64,000 nt of DNA from Streptomyces fagopyri (lineage in GTDB: Bacteria; Actinomycetota; Actinomycetes; Streptomycetales; Streptomycetaceae): assembly GCF_009498275.1 (NCBI RefSeq), contig NZ_CP045643.1, positions 5,394,001-5,458,000 on the forward strand. The letters run 5' to 3'. The notes below the pieces were generated by a model that was not told the origin of the DNA, ran no database searches, and saw only the letters and a list, made by a program, of their open reading frames with translations. The position numbers were made by a program, and so were the translations under genes. Shown here one piece after another: positions 8,042-16,339 of this stretch. Within the stretch, counting starts at the first letter, position 1. Every line of letters begins with the position of its first letter.

Positions 8042-9664
8042 TCAGGCGCCGGTTCGTAGCACAGCTGCGACGATCGGACCGGCCGCGTCGACGCCGTGGC
8101 CGCCCTGCTGGGTCATCGCGGCGGCCGCGATGTCGTTGCGGTAGCCCGTGAACCAGCTGTTCGACCGGGACTGCGCGTCGACCTCGGCGGAGCCGGTCTT
8201 GGCGCCGATCCTGCCGGTCAGACCGGCCATCACCTGAGCGGCGGTACCGCTGACCGCGGTCCGGTTCATCATCGTGCGCAGCTGGGCGACCGTGCCCGGC
8301 GGCAGCCCCTTGGCGGTGGCGATCTCACGGTGGTCGAGGCCGGGCGAGACGATGACCGGCTGCCGGAAGACACCGGTCATCGCGGTCGCGGTCACCGACG
8401 CCATGTTCAGCGGGCACATCTGGACCTGGCCCTGGCCGATCAGGTTGGCGGCCGTGTCGGGGCCGCCGGAGGCCGGGACGGAGCCGTCGAAGGACTCGAT
8501 GCCGGTCTTCCAGTTGTTCCGGCCGAGACCGAAGCGCTGCTCGGCCTCGTTGGTGAGCGAGTCGACCTTCACCGTGTCCGCGTACTTCACGAACGCCGTG
8601 TTGCAGGAGCGCGAGAAGCTGTCGGAGAGCGTCGCGTTCAACTGGGGTGCCATGCCCGGCAGGTTGTGGAAGGTCTGGCTCTCCGAGACCGCGCTGTCCG
8701 GGCAGGTCGCGGGGCCGCTCGCCGTGGTGATGCCGTTGTCGATGAACGTGGCCGCGCTGATGATCTTCATGGTGGAGCCGGGGGCGAGCTTGCCGAGGAA
8801 GGCCGCGTTGAAGCCGTCCGCGCGGTGGTTGGCGACCGCCAGCACCTCACCGGTGCTGGGCTTGACCGCGACCACGGACGATTCGGCGTAGCGCGCGACC
8901 GCCTTCTCCGCGGCGGACTGCGCGCTCGCGCTGAGCGTCGTGCGCAGCTTGCCCGGCTTCCCCTGGGCGAGGGTCAGCAGGGTGGTGTCCCCGGCGCCCT
9001 CGCTCGCGTGATGGATCGCCAGCTCGATGCCCGCCGTACCGCCCGCGTCGTCGCCGTACTTCTCGCGCAGCGCGTCGAGGATCGGGCCCAGCGAGGGGTA
9101 CTTGTCCTTGGCCAGGACAACGTTGTTCCGGTCCACGGCCTCGATCGGGGGGCTCGCCGACTCGCCGGTGACCAGGGTGTCGCCCTCCTTCAGGTCGGGA
9201 TGGACGACCGACGGCTTCCAGTCGACCAGCGCCTTGCCGGTGGTCTGGCCGCGTACGACGGTCAGCTCCGAGTCGTACGCGAGGGGCTTGGACTTCCCCT
9301 CGAAGGACACCGTGGCCTTCACCGAGAACGGCACGGACGCGCCGGACGGGGTGCCTGGTGTGATCCGCACGCCGGTGAGGTGGGCGTCGGCGCGGTAGCC
9401 GGCCAGCAGACCCTCGGCCTGGCTCGCGTAGTTCGTGTACGTCGCGGCCTTGGCGGCGTCGCCCTTCTCCCAGGCCGCGAGGAACTTCGCGGAGGTCTCC
9501 TTGACCTCCGCCCCGCTCGGCGGACCGGTCTTCACCGGCGCGGGCCCGCCCGCGCTGTCGTTCCCGTCGAGCGCGGTCACCACGTTGAACGCGCCGTATC
9601 CGGCGCCCCCCACCATCACGGCGAACACACTGCCGATGATGGCGGCCTTTGCCCCCTTGCGCAT
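8042..9664 (-). CDS. Penicillin-binding protein with NTF2-like N-terminal domain, copy 2
   Basis: This paralogue has the same layout as the downstream copy: a membrane helix at about 7-27, an NTF2-like domain (about 47-155), and a transpeptidase domain with S297-T-M-K300, S353-C-N355 and K489-T-G491. The ATG at 9664 has GGGAGGG nine bases upstream. It is the first gene of the pair; the second starts 96 bases after its stop. A perfect 18-bp palindrome lies 36 bp before the start and could control both genes. All catalytic residues are present in both copies. The two differ mainly in the helix following the SxxK motif and in the surface loops. Confidence 0.93.
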   Translation of the reverse strand: MRKGAKAAIIGSVFAVMVGGAGYGAFNVVTALDGNDSAGGPAPVKTGPPSGAEVKETSAKFLAAWEKGDAAKAATYTNYASQAEGLLAGYRADAHLTGVRITPGTPSGASVPFSVKATVSFEGKSKPLAYDSELTVVRGQTTGKALVDWKPSVVHPDLKEGDTLVTGESASPPIEAVDRNNVVLAKDKYPSLGPILDALREKYGDDAGGTAGIELAIHHASEGAGDTTLLTLAQGKPGKLRTTLSASAQSAAEKAVARYAESSVVAVKPSTGEVLAVANHRADGFNAAFLGKLAPGSTMKIISAATFIDNGITTASGPATCPDSAVSESQTFHNLPGMAPQLNATLSDSFSRSCNTAFVKYADTVKVDSLTNEAEQRFGLGRNNWKTGIESFDGSVPASGGPDTAANLIGQGQVQMCPLNMASVTATAMTGVFRQPVIVSPGLDHREIATAKGLPPGTVAQLRTMMNRTAVSGTAAQVMAGLTGRIGAKTGSAEVDAQSRSNSWFTGYRNDIAAAAMTQQGGHGVDAAGPIVAAVLRTGA

Positions 9665-9700
9665 CGCGCGAAACCCTCCCCGTGGACCGCTCCCCCAAAC

Positions 9701-9718
9701 TTCTGAACGCGTTCAGAA
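9701..9718. promoter_or_regulatory. Perfect 18-bp palindrome in the PBP promoter region
   Basis: TTCTGAACGCGTTCAGAA is self-complementary over all 18 bases and lies 36 bp before the PBP start codon. A TGAACGCGTTCA core is typical of TetR- or LacI-family operators. No regulator gene of either family is adjacent, so the protein that binds here is unknown. Confidence 0.6.
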
Positions 9719-10017
9719 AAATCGGCCTGCGTAGCACTGTATGCGGGAGGGGGGACGCGTGGGGTCTACATTTTCCGAATCGTTAGACCAGGCTTCGGTC
9801 ACATCCTTGAACAATGGTCACGGATGAGGTATCCGCAGCCCAGGCCGCGTGGACGGCCCGGGTATACGATCGAAGAGTGCGCGGCGAGCGGGGCGAGAGC
9901 CCGTGCGGCGTCTTCCCGAAGGACTGCGCGTCCGGGAGGCGGTGAGTCACCGTCCCTGGCGCGAGCCCAGGCGTCCCCGGCCCCCGGCCCCGCCGAGGCG
10001 CCGTGCCGGGAGTCGAG

Positions 10018-10251
10018 ATGACCAGTCCACACGAGATCGATCCGCGCGCCTTGAGCGACCCGCGCAACGTCTATCCGACCGACGAACAGTTCTACGCGCA
10101 CGGCCGCCCGGCCGACCCGCTGCTGCCGGAGGACCGGCCGCGCGGCGGCAGCCCCGCGACACCGCTGCACCACCGGGGGACATGGGCGACCGTCGCCCTC
10201 GTCGCCGGCATCATCCTGCTGATCCTCGTCGGGATCGCCCTGTTCCCGTGA
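10018..10251 (+). CDS. Small single-pass membrane protein of unknown function
   Basis: A 77-residue protein beginning MTSPHEIDPRAL. The hydrophilic N-terminal part is rich in Pro, Asp and Arg, and one hydrophobic helix of about 22 residues (VALVAGIILLILVGIALF) ends at the C-terminus, so it is probably tail-anchored with its N-terminus in the cytoplasm. The ATG at 10018 has GGGAG five bases upstream; a GTG at 10003 is an alternative. I do not recognise the family. The 280 bp upstream contain no other gene that I can see. Confidence 0.65.
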   Translation: MTSPHEIDPRALSDPRNVYPTDEQFYAHGRPADPLLPEDRPRGGSPATPLHHRGTWATVALVAGIILLILVGIALFP

Positions 10252-10368
10252 CACGGCCCGCGTGCACGGCACACGCCCGCACGGCGGCCGGTCAGGGGCG
10301 AACGAGAGGGCGCGGCGGCGTGCCGCGCCCTCTCGGCTGCCCGGATCCGCGCAGCGCTCCGGTCGTGG

Positions 10369-11241
10369 TCATCCGGCGATCGGCACGGCCTGGCCGGTGA
10401 CGCGCACCCGCGGGTCGTGCGGGTCCACCTCGATGGTCAGATCGCTCGGCCGTCCCATGTCCTCGCCCTGGCGAAGGGCGATCACGCTCGCCGTGGCCAC
10501 GAGGCCGAGCGCGCGCAGGTACCCGCCGAAGGCCGCGGCCGCCGCTCCGGTGGCCGGGTCTTCGACGACGCCGCCCACGGGGAACGGGTCTCGCGCGTGG
10601 AAGCGGTCGTCGCTCTCGCGCCAGACCAGGTGCACCGTCGTCCAGCCGTGGCGGCGCATGACACCGGTGAGGGCCTCGAAGTCGTAGTCCAGGTCGGCCA
10701 GTCGGGCACGGGAGCCGGCCGCGAGCACGAGGTGTTCGTTGCCGGCGAAGGCGACGTGCGGAGGCAGCGCCGGGTCGAGGTCGTCCCTTTCCCACCGCAG
10801 GGCCGAGAGCGCGGCGTCCACCTCCACGGCCCGCGCCGGACGGGACCGGGTGGGGACGCTGGTGAGCGTCGCCCGCACACTTCCGCGGGCGTCGGTCACG
10901 GTCTCGACGCCGATCTCACCCGCGGGCGTGTCGAAGACCAGGGCGCCGGGGCCCATGCGTTCGGCGAGCGCCACCGACGCGGCGACAGTGGCGTGGCCGC
11001 AGAAGGCGACCTCGGCGAGGGGGCTGAAGTAGCGGAGCGCGAACCGGCGCCGCCGGTCGTCCCGGGCGGTGACGAACGCGGTCTCGGAGTACCCGACATC
11101 GGCGGCGATCGCCAGCATCCGCCGTTCGTCGAGTCGCGAGGCGTCGAGGACGACCCCGGCCCGGTTTCCGCCGTCGGGGTGGGAGGTGAACGCCGTGTAG
11201 CGCAGGACCGGGGTTGCCGTCGAAGAAGTCATGCCCTTCAC
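10369..11241 (-). CDS. PhzF family isomerase/epimerase-like protein
   Basis: PhzF proteins have the diaminopimelate-epimerase fold and catalyse proton shifts; many family members have unknown substrates. Visible signatures are the catalytic Glu in GYSETAF, CGHATVAASVAL in the first half, and VEDPATGAAAAAFGGYL in the second. The 290-residue length is normal. The start is a GTG at 11241; an ATG at 11232 is an alternative. No phenazine genes are nearby, so a role in phenazine synthesis should not be assumed. The gene is divergent from a LysR regulator across an 84-bp gap, the usual layout when that regulator controls it. Confidence 0.9.
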   Translation of the reverse strand: MKGMTSSTATPVLRYTAFTSHPDGGNRAGVVLDASRLDERRMLAIAADVGYSETAFVTARDDRRRRFALRYFSPLAEVAFCGHATVAASVALAERMGPGALVFDTPAGEIGVETVTDARGSVRATLTSVPTRSRPARAVEVDAALSALRWERDDLDPALPPHVAFAGNEHLVLAAGSRARLADLDYDFEALTGVMRRHGWTTVHLVWRESDDRFHARDPFPVGGVVEDPATGAAAAAFGGYLRALGLVATASVIALRQGEDMGRPSDLTIEVDPHDPRVRVTGQAVPIAG

Positions 11242-11269
11242 GGTTCCATCCCGGCCGCATTATTGCCAA

Positions 11270-11290
11270 CGATGGTTTTTCATGGCATCG
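11270..11290. promoter_or_regulatory. Inverted repeat between phzF-like and LysR genes, candidate LysR site
   Basis: CGATG-N11-CATCG forms a 5+5 dyad with an 11-base spacer, centred about 46 bp before the LysR start. LysR regulators usually bind such interrupted dyads in a shared divergent promoter. A further CGATGG lies at 11302-11307. Confidence 0.45.
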
Positions 11291-11325
11291 ATCGACTTTC
11301 CCGATGGCTTGTTAGGGTTCGGGTC

Positions 11326-12213
11326 ATGGACACCCGGTTGTTGCAGACCTTCACCGCGCTGGCCAGGGCGGGAAGCTTCACCGGCGCCGCCGGCGAACTC
11401 CAGCTCGCACAGTCCACGGTCACCGTGCAGATCAGAACCCTCGAGAAGGCGTTGGGCACCCAGCTCTTCGACCGACTGGCCAGGGGCGCGCTGCTCACCG
11501 AGGCGGGGCGGCGGTTGCTCACCCTGGCCGAGGACGTCCTGGAGGCCGAGTCGCGGTTGTTCGCGGCGGCCACCGAGGACGGCCCGGTCGCCGGGACGGT
11601 GGTGGTGGGCGCGGGCGAGACCCTGTGCTCGGCCCACCTGCCGGACGTGATCGTCGCGCTGCGCGGCCTCCACCCGGACGTGGAGGTGCGGCTGGAGCCG
11701 TGCGGCACCACCGACGCCGTAGAAGGGCTGCGGGCGGGAAGACTCGACTGCGCTCTCCTGCTGGAGGAGCACGTCGCGTTCCCGGACGTCACGGCCGAGC
11801 GCGTCGCCGGCCAGCCCCTGGTCCTGCTGTGCGCCCCCGGCCACCACCTGGCCGGCCGCGAACAGCCGGTGACGTGGCGGGAGCTCGCGCGCGAGGACTT
11901 CTTCCTCCACGAGCAAGGCTGCTCCTACAGCGACCGGCTCGCTCAGCACCTCCGGGCGGTTCCCGGAGCGCAGCCCCGGCTGACGCGGTTCGGCAGCATC
12001 GAGGCCACCCGGTCCTGTGTCGAAGCCGGGCTCGGCCTCACCGTCTTCCCTCACGCGAACGTGGCCGGATCACTGCGCGCCGGCCGTCTGACGGCGGTAC
12101 CCGGCCCTTCCCTCCCCGACGTCTCCGTCCAGCTGGCCCGCCACAGCCGCCGCCGTCCCTCCCGCGCGGCACGCGCTGTCGCGGCCCAGGTGGTACGCCA
12201 CTTCGACGCGTAG
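11326..12213 (+). CDS. LysR family transcriptional regulator
   Basis: A 295-residue LysR-type regulator. The N-terminal winged helix-turn-helix (about 1-60) contains FTALARAGSFTGAAGELQL, then the linker helix, then a periplasmic-binding-like effector domain beginning near VVVGAGETL. The ATG at 11326 fits the family start MDTRLLQTF. It is transcribed away from the PhzF-like gene and most likely controls that gene and itself. The effector is unknown. Its last 144 bases overlap the 3' end of a convergent hypothetical gene. Confidence 0.92.
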   Translation: MDTRLLQTFTALARAGSFTGAAGELQLAQSTVTVQIRTLEKALGTQLFDRLARGALLTEAGRRLLTLAEDVLEAESRLFAAATEDGPVAGTVVVGAGETLCSAHLPDVIVALRGLHPDVEVRLEPCGTTDAVEGLRAGRLDCALLLEEHVAFPDVTAERVAGQPLVLLCAPGHHLAGREQPVTWRELAREDFFLHEQGCSYSDRLAQHLRAVPGAQPRLTRFGSIEATRSCVEAGLGLTVFPHANVAGSLRAGRLTAVPGPSLPDVSVQLARHSRRRPSRAARAVAAQVVRHFDA

Positions 12214-12489
12214 CCGGGCGGTGATGAGCCGCTGCCGCTCGCCGTGCAGCGCGGACAACTCCGCGTTCAGCCGCGTCCCCGCAGCACTGGAGACGGACTC
12301 CAGCCGCTGTTTCGCGCGGGAGGGGCTCTTGCCGCGGGCGACCCGGTAGGAGGCGCCGGCGAGCGCACGCAGGGCGGCACGGCGCTCGGAACCGGTGAGC
12401 GGCCACGTCTCGCCACGGCGGACCGCTTCGAGCTTCCGCATCGTCTTGTGGATCTCGCGATCGAGGCGTGGGGTGTCGGCGTTGCCCAT
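12070..12489 (-). CDS. Hypothetical basic helical protein, convergent overlap with LysR gene
   Basis: A 139-residue protein beginning MGNADTPRLDREIH, with a well-placed GAAGG nine bases before the ATG at 12489. Residues 1-95 look like a genuine protein, with charged helices such as MRKLEAVRRGE and GSERRAALRALAGASYRVARG. The last 45 residues lie antisense inside the LysR coding region and have an unusual Gly/Ala-rich composition, so the true stop may have been lost. I do not recognise the family. The upstream gene at 12568 is divergent. Confidence 0.5.
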   Translation of the reverse strand: MGNADTPRLDREIHKTMRKLEAVRRGETWPLTGSERRAALRALAGASYRVARGKSPSRAKQRLESVSSAAGTRLNAELSALHGERQRLITARLRVEVAYHLGRDSACRAGGTAAAVAGQLDGDVGEGRAGYRRQTAGAQ

Positions 12490-12567
12490 GCTGGATTGCC
12501 TTCGTGGGACGGGAGTTGGGGTGGGCGGGCAGAGCTGTCGTTTCCGCGGGAGCGGTAAGGTCCGCGC

Positions 12568-12810
12568 ATGAGTGGGGAGTTCGAGGCGCACGGCGCCGTC
12601 ACAGGTGAAAACAGCACGTCCGAGGGAAGTGCCGAGCCGCCGAAGGCACCGAGCACTGAGGACGGATCCTCATGGCGCCGTCTCGCCGGGCAGATAGCGG
12701 GCGCGGCGGTTTTCCTGGCGGTGGCGGCGGACCGGCTGGGCCTGCACTTCTTTCTGTTGCTTGCGCGTTTCGCCGTGCACGCGTATTCGTGGCTCGGCCT
12801 CGGGAAGTGA
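12568..12810 (+). CDS. Small membrane-associated hypothetical protein
   Basis: An 80-residue protein. The first 35 residues are polar and rich in Ser, Glu and Pro, and the second half is hydrophobic (AAVFLAVAADRLGLHFFLLLARF), consistent with one or two membrane helices. The start ATG at 12568 is preceded by GGTAAGG. It is divergent from the hypothetical gene at 12489, with 78 bp between the starts. The family is not recognised. Confidence 0.6.
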   Translation: MSGEFEAHGAVTGENSTSEGSAEPPKAPSTEDGSSWRRLAGQIAGAAVFLAVAADRLGLHFFLLLARFAVHAYSWLGLGK

Positions 12811-12861
12811 GGCGGTCCCGCCTCACCCGGCCGGGCCGGCGCAGGGCACGCAGGTGCCGAG

Positions 12862-13002
12862 TCAGGCGGGGATGACGTATCCGGTGTCGCGCCGACAGGC
12901 CGGGCAGGTGCGGCGGGCGCGCATCATCGCCGCGTGAGCCCGCCACCGGCCCGGCGTCATCGGTCGGACCGGTCGGGCGAGATCGACGCGGTAGCGGTAG
13001 GC
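12862..13002 (-). pseudogene. C-terminal remnant resembling an RRQRL-motif zinc-binding protein
   Basis: Read on the minus strand, this stretch gives RYRVDLARPVRPMTPGRW, followed by RARRTCPACRRDTGYVIPA and a stop. That pattern (YRVDLA-PVRPM followed by a CxxC before Y-x-IP) is what I recall of small Streptomyces proteins annotated as RRQRL-motif zinc-binding. The N-terminal half is replaced by three 22-bp tandem repeats, and the usual second CxxC after the IP motif is missing. A full gene is therefore unlikely. The match is from memory and needs a search. Confidence 0.4.
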
Positions 13003-13059
13003 ACGCGGGAGCAAGGCGGTAGGCACGCGGGAGCAAGGCGGTAGGCACGCGGGAGCAGG
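12994..13059. repeat. Three tandem 22-bp repeats
   Basis: Three head-to-tail copies of a 22-bp unit (GCGGTAGGCACGCGGGAGCA plus two bases) at 12994-13015, 13016-13037 and 13038-13059; only the last differs, at its end. A period of 22 is not a multiple of three, so expansion would shift any frame passing through. It joins the zinc-binding-protein remnant to non-coding sequence. Confidence 0.85.
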
Positions 13060-13371
13060 GTGAAGGAGAGCGGACCAGCAGAAACGAACCGCATCTGCTG
13101 AACGGTGCACCTGATGGCAGGCATAAGCTGCTTGGCTGCAGGGGCCGTGGTCATGGGGACCATGCGGCCCCATGGGGGTGGGGGACGGCTTGGCCGTGTT
13201 CGACAAGCAGGGTTCGATGCCTGATGACGGGAGAACGGGCCGGTCAGGCGGGAGATATCGGACACCCCCGCCGACGACAGCTCGTCCGTTGCGGGACAGC
13301 TCACCCTCCCGGGCCGTCCTCGGGCCGTCCGAGGGCGGCCAACGACAACCGCCAACGGCCGGCAACGGCCA
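13060..13371. other. Gene-free interval before the pmt terminator
   Basis: I see no credible gene in this roughly 310-bp stretch on either strand. It holds one inverted repeat, CATGGGG-N9-CCCCATG (13152-13174), and several short GGCCAACGG-like repeats near 13350. Its 3' border is the terminator of pmt. Confidence 0.5.
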
Positions 13372-13400
13372 AGGGGGCCCGGCAGATTGCCGCGCCCCCT
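13372..13400 (-). terminator. Stem-loop downstream of pmt
   Basis: AGGGGGC at 13372-13378 pairs with GCCCCCT at 13394-13400, and an inner GGCA/TGCC stem closes a three-base loop. It lies 16 bp past the pmt stop. There is no T-tract, as is common in Streptomyces terminators. Confidence 0.6.
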
Positions 13401-13416
13401 CGCTACGTCCGCCCGG

Positions 13417-15156
13417 CTAGACCCACGTATCCAGCCACATCCGCGACCGCCACTGCTCTATCGGGATCGACGTGCCCGTGTACAGCGGCCAGAAGTAGAT
13501 GAAGTTCCAGGCGATCAGCAGGACCAGGATGCCCGCGCTCGCCGCGCCGATGACGCGGCGGCGTTCCGTGGAGCCGGGGGGGCCGAGGATCGCGCCGATC
13601 ATCATGGCGACGGCCAGGCACAGGAACGGGACGAAGATCACCGCGTAGAAGAAGAAGATCGTCCGTTCCTGGTACTGGAACCAGGGCAGGTAGCCGGCCG
13701 CGATGCCGCAGGCGATCGCGCCCGCGCGCCAGTCGCGGCGGAACGCCCAGCGCCACAGCAGGAAGACGACCGCGAAGCAGGCGGCCCACCACAGGATCGG
13801 GGTGCCCAGTGCGAGCACCTCGCGGGCGCACTTGTCGCCCGCGTCGGACGGGCAGCCGTCCTTGCCGGGCAGCGGGGACTCGTAGAAGAAGGAGACCGGG
13901 CGGCCCAGGACGAGCCAGCTCCACGGGTTCGACTGGTAGGTGTGCGGCGACGAGAGGTGGACGTGGAAGTTGTACACCTCGTGCTCGTAGTGCCACAGGC
14001 TGCGCAGCCAGTCGGGCAGGAAGGTCCAGTTGCCGCCCTTGCCGTCGGTCACGGCCCAGTTGCGGAAGTAGCCGCCCTTGCCGTTGTCCGGCGAGAGGAT
14101 CCAGCCGGTCCAGGAGACGAGGTACGTGACGATCGCCACCGGGACCGTGGCCAGGAACGCGAAGCCCGTGTCGTGCTTCAGGGTGGCGGCGTACGGGTGC
14201 CGGGCACCCGCGGTGCGGCGCGCGCCGACGTCCCACAGCACGGACATCACACAGAACGCGGCGAGGACGTAGAGGCCGCTCCATTTGGTGCCGAGCGCCA
14301 GCCCGAGCATCAGGCCCGCCGTCCAGCGCCAGGGCCGCATGCCGAGGCGGGTCGTCTCGGCGGTGTGCGCGTCCGGGCGGACGACCCCGTCCGCGTCGGC
14401 CGGCAGCGCGGCCGCCAGCCGTGCCCTCGCCCGGTCCCGGTCCACGACCAGGCAGCCGAAGGCCGCCAGGACGAAGAACATCAGCACGCCGTCGAGGAGC
14501 GAGGTGCGGCTCATCACGAAGTGCAGCCCGTCCACCGCCATCAGCGCGCCCGCCAGACAGCCCAGGAAGGTCGAGCGGAACATCCGGCGCCCGATCCGGC
14601 ACAGCAGCAGCACCGACAGCGTGCCCAGGAGCGCCGTCATGAAGCGCCAGCCGAACGGATTGAACCCGAACATCCATTCGCCGATTCCGATGATGTACTT
14701 GCCGACCGGGGGATGGACGACGTAGGCGGCGTCGGTGGGGACCGAGACGTGTCCGTTGTGCTGGAGGACCAGGTCGTTGGCGTTCTTGTCCCAGTTGACC
14801 TCGTACCCGCGGTGGATCAGCGCCCACGCGTCCTTGGCGTAGTACGTCTCGTCGAATATCACCGCCTTCGGACTGCCCAGGTTCCAGAACCGCATCAGCC
14901 CGGCGAGCAGCGTCACCAGAAGCGGTCCTCCCCAGCCCGACCAGCGCGTGAGGCGGTCGGCGACCTGGTGGCGCAGGCCGAGCGTGGCCCAGAGCCGTGG
15001 GCTCGGTTCGGCGTACGGCGGCACGAGCCGGTCGCGCACATCGGTTCTCGGCGGCGCCGTGTATCCGAAGCGGCGCAGCCGCTGCTGCCACGACGGCTGC
15101 TGCGCTTCGGCGGCCTGGCTCTGCCGGGTGTCCGTGGAGGACGCGGTACTGGTCAC
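13417..15156 (-). CDS. pmt: Polyprenyl-phosphate-mannose protein O-mannosyltransferase (Pmt)
   Basis: Pmt transfers mannose from polyprenyl phosphate mannose to Ser/Thr of proteins during Sec export; in Streptomyces it glycosylates lipoproteins and the phage phiC31 receptor. The 579-residue GT39 protein has a cytoplasmic N-terminus of about 75 residues, then roughly eleven membrane helices. The catalytic Asp-Glu lies in the first outer loop (AVIFDETYYAKDAW). Other family features are HPPVGKYIIG and FHVHLSS, and a Trp-rich C-terminus. The start is a GTG at 15156 with only a weak ribosome site. It is divergent from rsmI with 95 bp between starts, so the two share a promoter region. Confidence 0.95.
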   Translation of the reverse strand: MTSTASSTDTRQSQAAEAQQPSWQQRLRRFGYTAPPRTDVRDRLVPPYAEPSPRLWATLGLRHQVADRLTRWSGWGGPLLVTLLAGLMRFWNLGSPKAVIFDETYYAKDAWALIHRGYEVNWDKNANDLVLQHNGHVSVPTDAAYVVHPPVGKYIIGIGEWMFGFNPFGWRFMTALLGTLSVLLLCRIGRRMFRSTFLGCLAGALMAVDGLHFVMSRTSLLDGVLMFFVLAAFGCLVVDRDRARARLAAALPADADGVVRPDAHTAETTRLGMRPWRWTAGLMLGLALGTKWSGLYVLAAFCVMSVLWDVGARRTAGARHPYAATLKHDTGFAFLATVPVAIVTYLVSWTGWILSPDNGKGGYFRNWAVTDGKGGNWTFLPDWLRSLWHYEHEVYNFHVHLSSPHTYQSNPWSWLVLGRPVSFFYESPLPGKDGCPSDAGDKCAREVLALGTPILWWAACFAVVFLLWRWAFRRDWRAGAIACGIAAGYLPWFQYQERTIFFFYAVIFVPFLCLAVAMMIGAILGPPGSTERRRVIGAASAGILVLLIAWNFIYFWPLYTGTSIPIEQWRSRMWLDTWV

Positions 15157-15251
15157 CGCGCCATCGTAGGGAACAGGTCTGTGGGAGTCCCGTGCACGGG
15201 CCTTAATGGGTGGATGAGGCTGCCGCGGATCGCCCCTGCGAGGATGGATCC

Positions 15252-16109
15252 GTGACAGGAACCCTTGTTTTGGCAGGCACCCCGATCGGCGACACGGCCG
15301 ACGCCCCGCCCCGGCTCGCCCAGGAGCTGGAGAGCGCGGACGTCGTCGCGGCCGAGGACACCCGCAGACTGCGCCGGCTCACCCAGGCGCTGGGGGTGCA
15401 GCCCACCGGGCGGGTCGTGTCGTACTTCGAGGGCAACGAGGCGGCCCGGACCCCTGAGCTGGTCGAGGCGCTGACGGGCGGCGCCCGGGTGCTGCTGGTG
15501 ACCGACGCGGGTATGCCGTCGGTCTCCGACCCCGGCTACCGGCTGGTCGCGGCGGCCGTCGAGAAGGACATCAAGGTCACCGCCGTACCCGGTCCGTCGG
15601 CCGTGCTCACCGCGCTCGCGCTGTCCGGACTGCCCGTCGACCGCTTCTGCTTCGAGGGGTTCCTGCCCCGCAAGGCGGGCGAGCGGCTGTCGCGGCTGCG
15701 GGAGGTCGCCGACGAGCGCCGGACGATGGTCTATTTCGAGGCGCCGCACCGGCTCGACGACACCCTCGCCGCGATGGCCGAGGTCTTCGGGGACACCCGG
15801 CGGGCCGCCGTCTGCCGTGAACTGACCAAGACGTACGAGGAGATCAGGCGCGGGCCACTGGGCGAGCTGGCCGCCTGGGCCGCCGAGGGCGTGCGCGGGG
15901 AGATCACCGTCGTCGTCGAGGGCGCGCCCGCCAAGGGCGCCGGGGAACTGGACGCGGAGGAGCTCGTGCGCCGCGTGCGGGTGCGCGAGGAGGCGGGCGA
16001 GCGCCGCAAGGAGGCCATCGCCGCGGTCGCCGCCGAGGCCGGAATTCCCAAGCGCGATGTCTTCGATGCGGTCGTCGCGGCAAAGAACGCGGCACACACC
16101 GCCCCATAG
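15252..16109 (+). CDS. rsmI: 16S rRNA (cytidine(1402)-2'-O)-methyltransferase RsmI
   Basis: RsmI methylates the ribose of C1402 in 16S rRNA, near the decoding centre. The tetrapyrrole-methylase fold is visible from the N-terminal LVLAGTPIGD through VTDAGMPSVSDPGYRLV and PGPSAVLTALALSGLP, with the EAPHRL and REL-TK blocks further on. I start at the GTG at 15252 (a purine-rich GAGGATGG precedes it), giving 285 residues, almost the E. coli length; an upstream GTG at 15210 would add 14 unconserved residues. Confidence 0.95.
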   Translation: MTGTLVLAGTPIGDTADAPPRLAQELESADVVAAEDTRRLRRLTQALGVQPTGRVVSYFEGNEAARTPELVEALTGGARVLLVTDAGMPSVSDPGYRLVAAAVEKDIKVTAVPGPSAVLTALALSGLPVDRFCFEGFLPRKAGERLSRLREVADERRTMVYFEAPHRLDDTLAAMAEVFGDTRRAAVCRELTKTYEEIRRGPLGELAAWAAEGVRGEITVVVEGAPAKGAGELDAEELVRRVRVREEAGERRKEAIAAVAAEAGIPKRDVFDAVVAAKNAAHTAP

Positions 16110-16339
16110 AAGGGCAAAGGGTGGTCACCAAAAGCAAAGCTCGGACCGTGTTCCGAGACCGTTCCGACAAGGAAAGGCCAAGACGGCTCCAACACTCGAC
16201 AGGCCGGATGCGTTCGCGCTCGGAGAAGCGTCCACTGGTTGAAGGGACGCATCGGTCCCCAGTCTTCGAAAGGCCGGAGGAATTCAGGGGGAATCCCTGC
16301 GGCGAAGGCGCTTGTCCAGCGGGCAAGAGGAGCACTGGC
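16110..16339 (+). other. 230-bp leader of the zinc-ribbon gene, possible structured 5' UTR
   Basis: This gap is richer in A than its surroundings and holds several small hairpins: CTCGGA-N6-TCCGAG (16140-16157) and CAGGG-N5-CCCTG (16285-16299). The distance from the rsmI stop to the next start is long for tandem genes. I cannot assign it to a known riboswitch class. The open frame that crosses it has an implausible basic composition and is not called. Confidence 0.3.

Noticed and set aside
10369..11241. Phenazine biosynthesis cluster
   Set aside because: Only the PhzF-like gene is present; no other phz genes are near, and PhzF homologues are widespread with other roles.
16110..16339. Known riboswitch class (for example c-di-AMP) in the leader of the zinc-ribbon gene
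   Set aside because: The small hairpins do not fit a consensus that I can recognise; kept only as a possible structured leader.
16121..16339. N-terminal extension of the zinc-ribbon protein from a GTG at 16121
   Set aside because: The extra 73 residues are basic and low in complexity, and a good ribosome site supports the ATG at 16340.
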